Part shown: positions 62,001 to 64,000 of the stretch, piece after piece
How the letters are laid out: each line of letters begins with the position of its first letter
How positions within the stretch are numbered: the stretch's first letter is position 1
Source: Candidatus Bandiella numerosa
GTDB taxonomy: Bacteria; Pseudomonadota; Alphaproteobacteria; Rickettsiales; Midichloriaceae
Assembly: GCF_029981845.1 (NCBI RefSeq)
Contig: NZ_CP104164.1
Location: 806,001 to 870,000 of the forward strand
Length of the DNA stretch: 64,000 nt
Direction: 5' to 3'
Notes under the pieces: model-generated
Database searches by the model: none
What the model saw: only the letters and a program-made list of their open reading frames with translations
What the model was told of the DNA's origin: nothing
Translations under genes and position numbers: made by a program

Positions 62001-64000
62001 ATAATATGTATTCTAAATAATTTCGCTTCGTCTAAACTATAACCTTTTTTCGTCTCATCTTCTTCTATTTTTTGCACTATTAATTCTTTGTTAACTTTTT
62101 GGCTCAAATCAATATAGCTCCAATCTAACTTTGCATCCTTTTCTATTACCTGTAACAAGTCTTCTTTCCAATCAAATCTCAATCTTAATGATGCGTATTT
62201 TTTTTGTGCGCATTCCCAGGCTTCTTTTAGTTTTTCTATTTCTATATTATTTTTATAATCCCATATTATATGCATTTTATATGCTTCATCTGAATCTCCC
62301 TGCATTACAGCATGATGTATGAAACCTTGTTGCAAACTGTTGGCTTTATAAACCCCTACAATCTCACTAAGATGCTGCAACCTGCCTAATTCTTCAGCAG
62401 ATGTGATATTGCTCACATCACTTACTGTCAAATAACACCTAGTTTTTTTTGTGGTATAATCTATCACTTTTAATAGATTTTTATGCAATGCTTTAGATAA
62501 CTTCTGAGTTTTTTCTTTTCCTAACTTACTGATTATTTCTAATCTTAATTTACCTCCTATTACTAATCCAGTAACATTTATTATGTTATCTTCTATATTT
62601 CCTTTTCCTATTGCCTGCCCTGCGTTTTCATTTACTACAGACCATTCAATAGTTTTTTTATTAAACTGCCCTAAATAATTAAACCATATTTTGGGTAACT
62701 TATCTCTGTCGTAACCTTTTATTATACCGTAACCTAAGCCTCTATTTGGTATCTGCCTTATATTTTCCTTCATATCTACAATTGTCTTTTCTAGGTCATC
62801 AGATAGCATGAGCTTTACTGGATATAATACCGTAAACCAGCCTATACATCTTCTTATATCTATTTTCTCAAATATCTCTTCTCTCCCATGCCCTTCTAGT
62901 ACTATATGATTTATATTTTCTCCAGTTATTTCTTCTAATGCAATAGCAAGGCTCGTTAACAACAAATCATTTATTTCTGTGTTATAGGCTTTATTACTCT
63001 CTCTTATTAACTTTTTTGTATCTTCTTTAGTTATCTCTATTATATCATGTTCTACTCGACTATTTTCATACTGCAATTTAAGTAGCCTAGCACTTTGATA
63101 ATCAAACAGAGCTTTTTCCCAATACCTATATTCATGTTCGTTTTTTTGTTTATATAAAGTTAACTGCTCAGTCCATTGTCTATAGCTAGTACCTTTTTTT
63201 CCTAAATCCCTTCCTTCATATAAATTTTGAAGGTCTTCTGATATTATTCGCCAGCTTACAGTGTCTACTATCAAATGATGCATAGCAAAAAATAGTCTAG
63301 CGCTTCCATCTTCATAACCATATATATAACCTACTTTATACAATGGGCCTATTTCTATATTAAAATCACTTTGCCACCTTGTTAATATTAAGTCTAATTC
63401 CTGAAGCCAAATTTTTTCTTCCTCTTTACCTGCTATACTTTTGATGTTTAATTTTTCTACTTTCTTTATTTTCTCCTTTTCAACACTATAGTATTGTTGA
63501 TACATACCTTTTGCATTCCTTCTATATCTTAATCTAAAGCTATCGTGATAACATACTAGTTTATATATAGATTTTTCTAATATCTTTATATCTAGTTCTG
63601 GAACTCTTAACATAAAGGACTGATTCCAATGCCCTATATTTTTATAGTTGCCTTTAAAAAACCATTCTTGTATTGGCGAAAGAGTTACATTTCCTCTCAG
63701 CCTTCCTGATTCTGCTTTTATATCTGTAGCTTTATTTCTTTGTCTTACTTCTTTCCAAATTCTTTCTATATCCCTAAATTCAAATATATCATTAACAGTA
63801 ATATTTAAAGCAAATCTCTGTCTTAACCTATTCACTAACTGAATACTAATTATACTATCACCACCTAATTTAAAGAAGTCGTCTTTTATTCCTACCTTAT
63901 CTATCCCTAATACCTCACCCCATATCTCACACATCCTCCTCTCTATCTCATTCCTTGGTTCTACATAATTCACCTCATCTATAAAATCTACTTCTGGCAA
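56021..64000 (-). CDS. Non-ribosomal peptide synthetase, 5' partial: (A)-T-E-C-A-T-C-A-T
   Basis: The gene enters from beyond 64000; 2659 residues are visible, ending at 56021. It opens in the last residues of an A domain (LPEVDF). Then follow T0 GGDSI (~40), E HHLIVDTVSW (~240) with EGHGRE and GWFTVLYPV, C1 HHAILDGWS (~680), A1 YTSGSTGLPKG (~1143), T1 GGDSI (~1545), C2 HHAIMDGWS (~1750), A2 YTSGTTGKPKG (~2213) and T2 GGHSL (~2600). The E domain makes the first visible residue D-configured. Hand-read codes: A1 DLKNLGTDLK (unassigned), A2 DVWHFSLIDK (Ser). The C-terminus is short with no docking helix seen. It is followed within ~15 bp by the next synthetase. Confidence 0.93.
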   Translation of the reverse strand: MPEVDFIDEVNYVEPRNEIERRMCEIWGEVLGIDKVGIKDDFFKLGGDSIISIQLVNRLRQRFALNITVNDIFEFRDIERIWKEVRQRNKATDIKAESGRLRGNVTLSPIQEWFFKGNYKNIGHWNQSFMLRVPELDIKILEKSIYKLVCYHDSFRLRYRRNAKGMYQQYYSVEKEKIKKVEKLNIKSIAGKEEEKIWLQELDLILTRWQSDFNIEIGPLYKVGYIYGYEDGSARLFFAMHHLIVDTVSWRIISEDLQNLYEGRDLGKKGTSYRQWTEQLTLYKQKNEHEYRYWEKALFDYQSARLLKLQYENSRVEHDIIEITKEDTKKLIRESNKAYNTEINDLLLTSLAIALEEITGENINHIVLEGHGREEIFEKIDIRRCIGWFTVLYPVKLMLSDDLEKTIVDMKENIRQIPNRGLGYGIIKGYDRDKLPKIWFNYLGQFNKKTIEWSVVNENAGQAIGKGNIEDNIINVTGLVIGGKLRLEIISKLGKEKTQKLSKALHKNLLKVIDYTTKKTRCYLTVSDVSNITSAEELGRLQHLSEIVGVYKANSLQQGFIHHAVMQGDSDEAYKMHIIWDYKNNIEIEKLKEAWECAQKKYASLRLRFDWKEDLLQVIEKDAKLDWSYIDLSQKVNKELIVQKIEEDETKKGYSLDEAKLFRIHIIKLEKELYRCIFSNHHAILDGWSGVILKEYVHETYLKKIKGEKIQVIEDRNYEEVQKYIQKNLKKDEEFWHQYISRIEQRTNILALFKNDYGEENYHYIKKYKEKNLIISGDLYNNIKKYNQEKGVTINAMLQYVWHKILSVYGASKQTVVGTVISGREKHIIGIEKGVGLYINTLPLLVEHRSESTEKAIKTIQRDINLITTKSGVNLAKIQKRGERLFETVFAYENYPKSKEKDGSLIIEIKKVIEKLDYPLGILVYEEEGAILVKIKYAGELIENKLVRNIMNMIESFLIQISGRVDHTTELKFLHYTEEEEIKSLNVTNTGYYRGLTVDRLFEEQILRTPDRIAVSYIDQNISYRELNSISNRLARYLKSIVEQNKEQTVVAILVERSIDMVISMIACIKAAMAYLPIDVDYPIERIHHMLRDSKASITITKSKHKANIPNIGKIVFIEEAVLPDNDSNLTLSKLGDLIYLLYTSGSTGLPKGSDLMHAGVSNLLSWYKKQFEIDKKDKIIIFTAFGFDLTQKNILGGLISGSQINLFDDIKFDSKAIVYFLKKNNITFFNCPPSAFYSVIENLDKREKELPTLRMVLLGGEGIKVQLLKDFVFNNKNCKIVNTYGPTECSDLSLTHILDSKEIANNSIIPLGRNVGNVKIYILDEHLNQVPIGVMGEVYIGGIGLARGYWNKPSLTAEKFIANPFYNGNKNEFFSCDSRIYRIGDIAKYLADGNIEYIGRVDHQVKLRGYRIELGEIEAVITSIDNIDQCIVVLREDELNLKKLVAYVLLSKEISNFKVDKSDIINSIRKNCEKNLPEYMRPKQIMIIDYLPLTSNGKIDRSNLPKPEGREGIEEYEEPITKMEKLQAEIWSSILGIKKIGRSDNFFNLGGDSIISLRVVGALKQKGYKLKIHSIFAYKTIKDIAQHIIDEADVNSKYKHFSLISDENKRSFELEENSISDIYPASSLQKGMLIESIFDKYSYHDVVSYLIKIPFDYKKFIGCWERIVTKHSMLRSNFVEDIENGYLLIENKSISLKSKIKIVEGCSTKSIIDKELDKGIDYKMPGVFRLVINTVARNDGFSLVISFHHAIMDGWSLASLILEFVDMYGDSEISINYNSSISYAEFVQEELLNMNKKSLYNLWFKLLEGYKNNINRVVKHIQHSTKLIEKVGAKLSKNNSTKIISYAKTSGFSVDTVFLSAYFYALFRVFGFNDILIGTVVNNRLEVPGGDEQIGLFLNTIPFRYKFKKGGDITSDYLNNQINNIKTELLKIKQYPFMKLKSDFKMIENLIFSFNYVHFHILDRNEKFHIEEFYEKTNIPCVFTVSRKCDKFSFSLDMHDGYFSKIIIQSILNYIQLYLGNLIGKDIFLPIKLHKDDAKINIWNKTEWREGREGSILERFEEEVKKSGDRIALVREGVQISYEELNRRSNKIGKYLREEFGVRREVKVGLCIERSEYTVLSILGVLKAGGCYVPMEASYPEERIRYIVEDAECKVILSNEKNVEKIRKMVENKVEVIEIDSEEFKREIEKYEGEDIKLERGGKDLAYIIYTSGTTGKPKGVGVSQGGVVNRIKWMNKEYPLRKKDKIMQKTSYTFDVSVWELLWAHWYGGSIVIAKEGEQRDVDYIKELSRKEQITIMHFVPTMLNSYLEGVDKGYRDNVKYIFSSGEELKISTVKEIHEKLKRVEVHNLYGPTEATIDVLHYSYIDKNIEKVLIGKPISNTKVYILSKEEELSPIGAIGEICIGGEGLARGYLNRPGLTAEKFIANPFATEEDIKRGYSRLYKTGDLGRYLSDGNIEYIGRNDEQVKIRGYRIELVEIESVLQSYEGVRQSVVVAKEREGGDKYIVGYYVSEKELDEEEIERYLGDKLPEYMIPSKLKRIEEIPVTVNGKIDKKGLPEVDFIDEVNYVEPRNEIERKMCEIWSEVLGIDRVGIKDDFFRLGGHSLLATRLINRINTEYSKKIHVGKIFEYKNIEKFSILLSKLFDNNIKGQTFKFRK

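Noticed and set aside
61900..62350. HHAVMQGD near the start of a C domain, like the HH-x-GD motif of dual epimerisation/condensation domains
   Set aside because: The spacing is one residue short of the usual dual motif. A separate E domain already precedes this C domain, so a plain acceptor for a D-residue is simpler.
1..64000. CRISPR arrays, rRNA and tRNA genes
   Set aside because: No regularly spaced repeats with unique spacers and no recognisable rRNA or tRNA cloverleaf sequences were seen on either strand.

Overview
The window is AT-rich, gene-dense DNA, probably from an obligately intracellular alphaproteobacterium of the Rickettsiales (Rickettsiaceae-like). This is inferred from the base composition, the mix of F-type and Ti-type conjugation genes typical of Rickettsiales amplified genetic elements (RAGE), the many decayed IS elements and the small domain-of-unknown-function genes. 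No rRNA, tRNA or CRISPR array was recognised.

Layout. (1) 1-1365: decayed chromosomal genes. A cyclophilin is broken by an internal deletion. The 5' half of msrB is fused in frame to the 3' end of a transposon tyrosine recombinase, and the piece ends exactly at a 38-bp Tn3-type terminal repeat. (2) 1296-13297: the 3' part of a RAGE-like conjugation module. It holds a truncated traG, a frameshifted hypothetical gene, a DUF1016 nuclease-like gene, a coiled-coil membrane protein, a small ribbon-helix-helix-like protein, the coupling protein TraD, a membrane-anchored methyltransferase and the TraA relaxase/helicase. (3) 13298-20114: a non-coding stretch with four phased pairs of GGTACC sites, then small accessory genes (YdcH/DUF465, WGR, DUF378, cold-shock protein, HU, bacterioferritin-like, ProQ/FinO, CDGSH, SohB-like protease, interrupted DUF445). 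(4) 19890-32357: a mobile-element graveyard with an intact IS110 transposase, a decayed IS21, resolvase remnants, two broken IS3 elements, an IS110/IS3 chimera, and a nearly complete 5.0-kb Tn3-family transposon (27209-32226). That transposon carries tnpA, a TnpI-like tyrosine recombinase and a frameshifted DUF1016 cargo gene. Two paralogous P-loop kinase-like genes (25564-26580 and 32552-33991) lie on either side of it.

(5) 33980-64000 (minus strand, continuing beyond the window): three giant non-ribosomal peptide synthetase genes in one operon, separated by only about 10 bp, giving 30 kb of assembly line. In transcription order the visible domains are [A tail]-T-E-C-A-T-C-A-T / TubC-like dock-C-A-T-C-A-T-C-A-T-E / C-A-T-C-A-T-C-A-T-C. 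Hand-read ten-residue specificity codes match Ser, Thr, Thr, Cys (epimerised) and Asp. Three pockets have no clear assignment, and one of these lacks the usual Asp235. The predicted collinear fragment is D-X / X / Ser / Thr / Thr / D-Cys / X / Asp / X. The last protein ends in a condensation domain with no thioesterase or reductase. The genes contain long near-identical blocks, and some adenylation domains differ only in their substrate-binding core, pointing to evolution by internal recombination and subdomain exchange. Such a large NRPS locus is unusual for this kind of genome and is the strongest candidate for a new system here.
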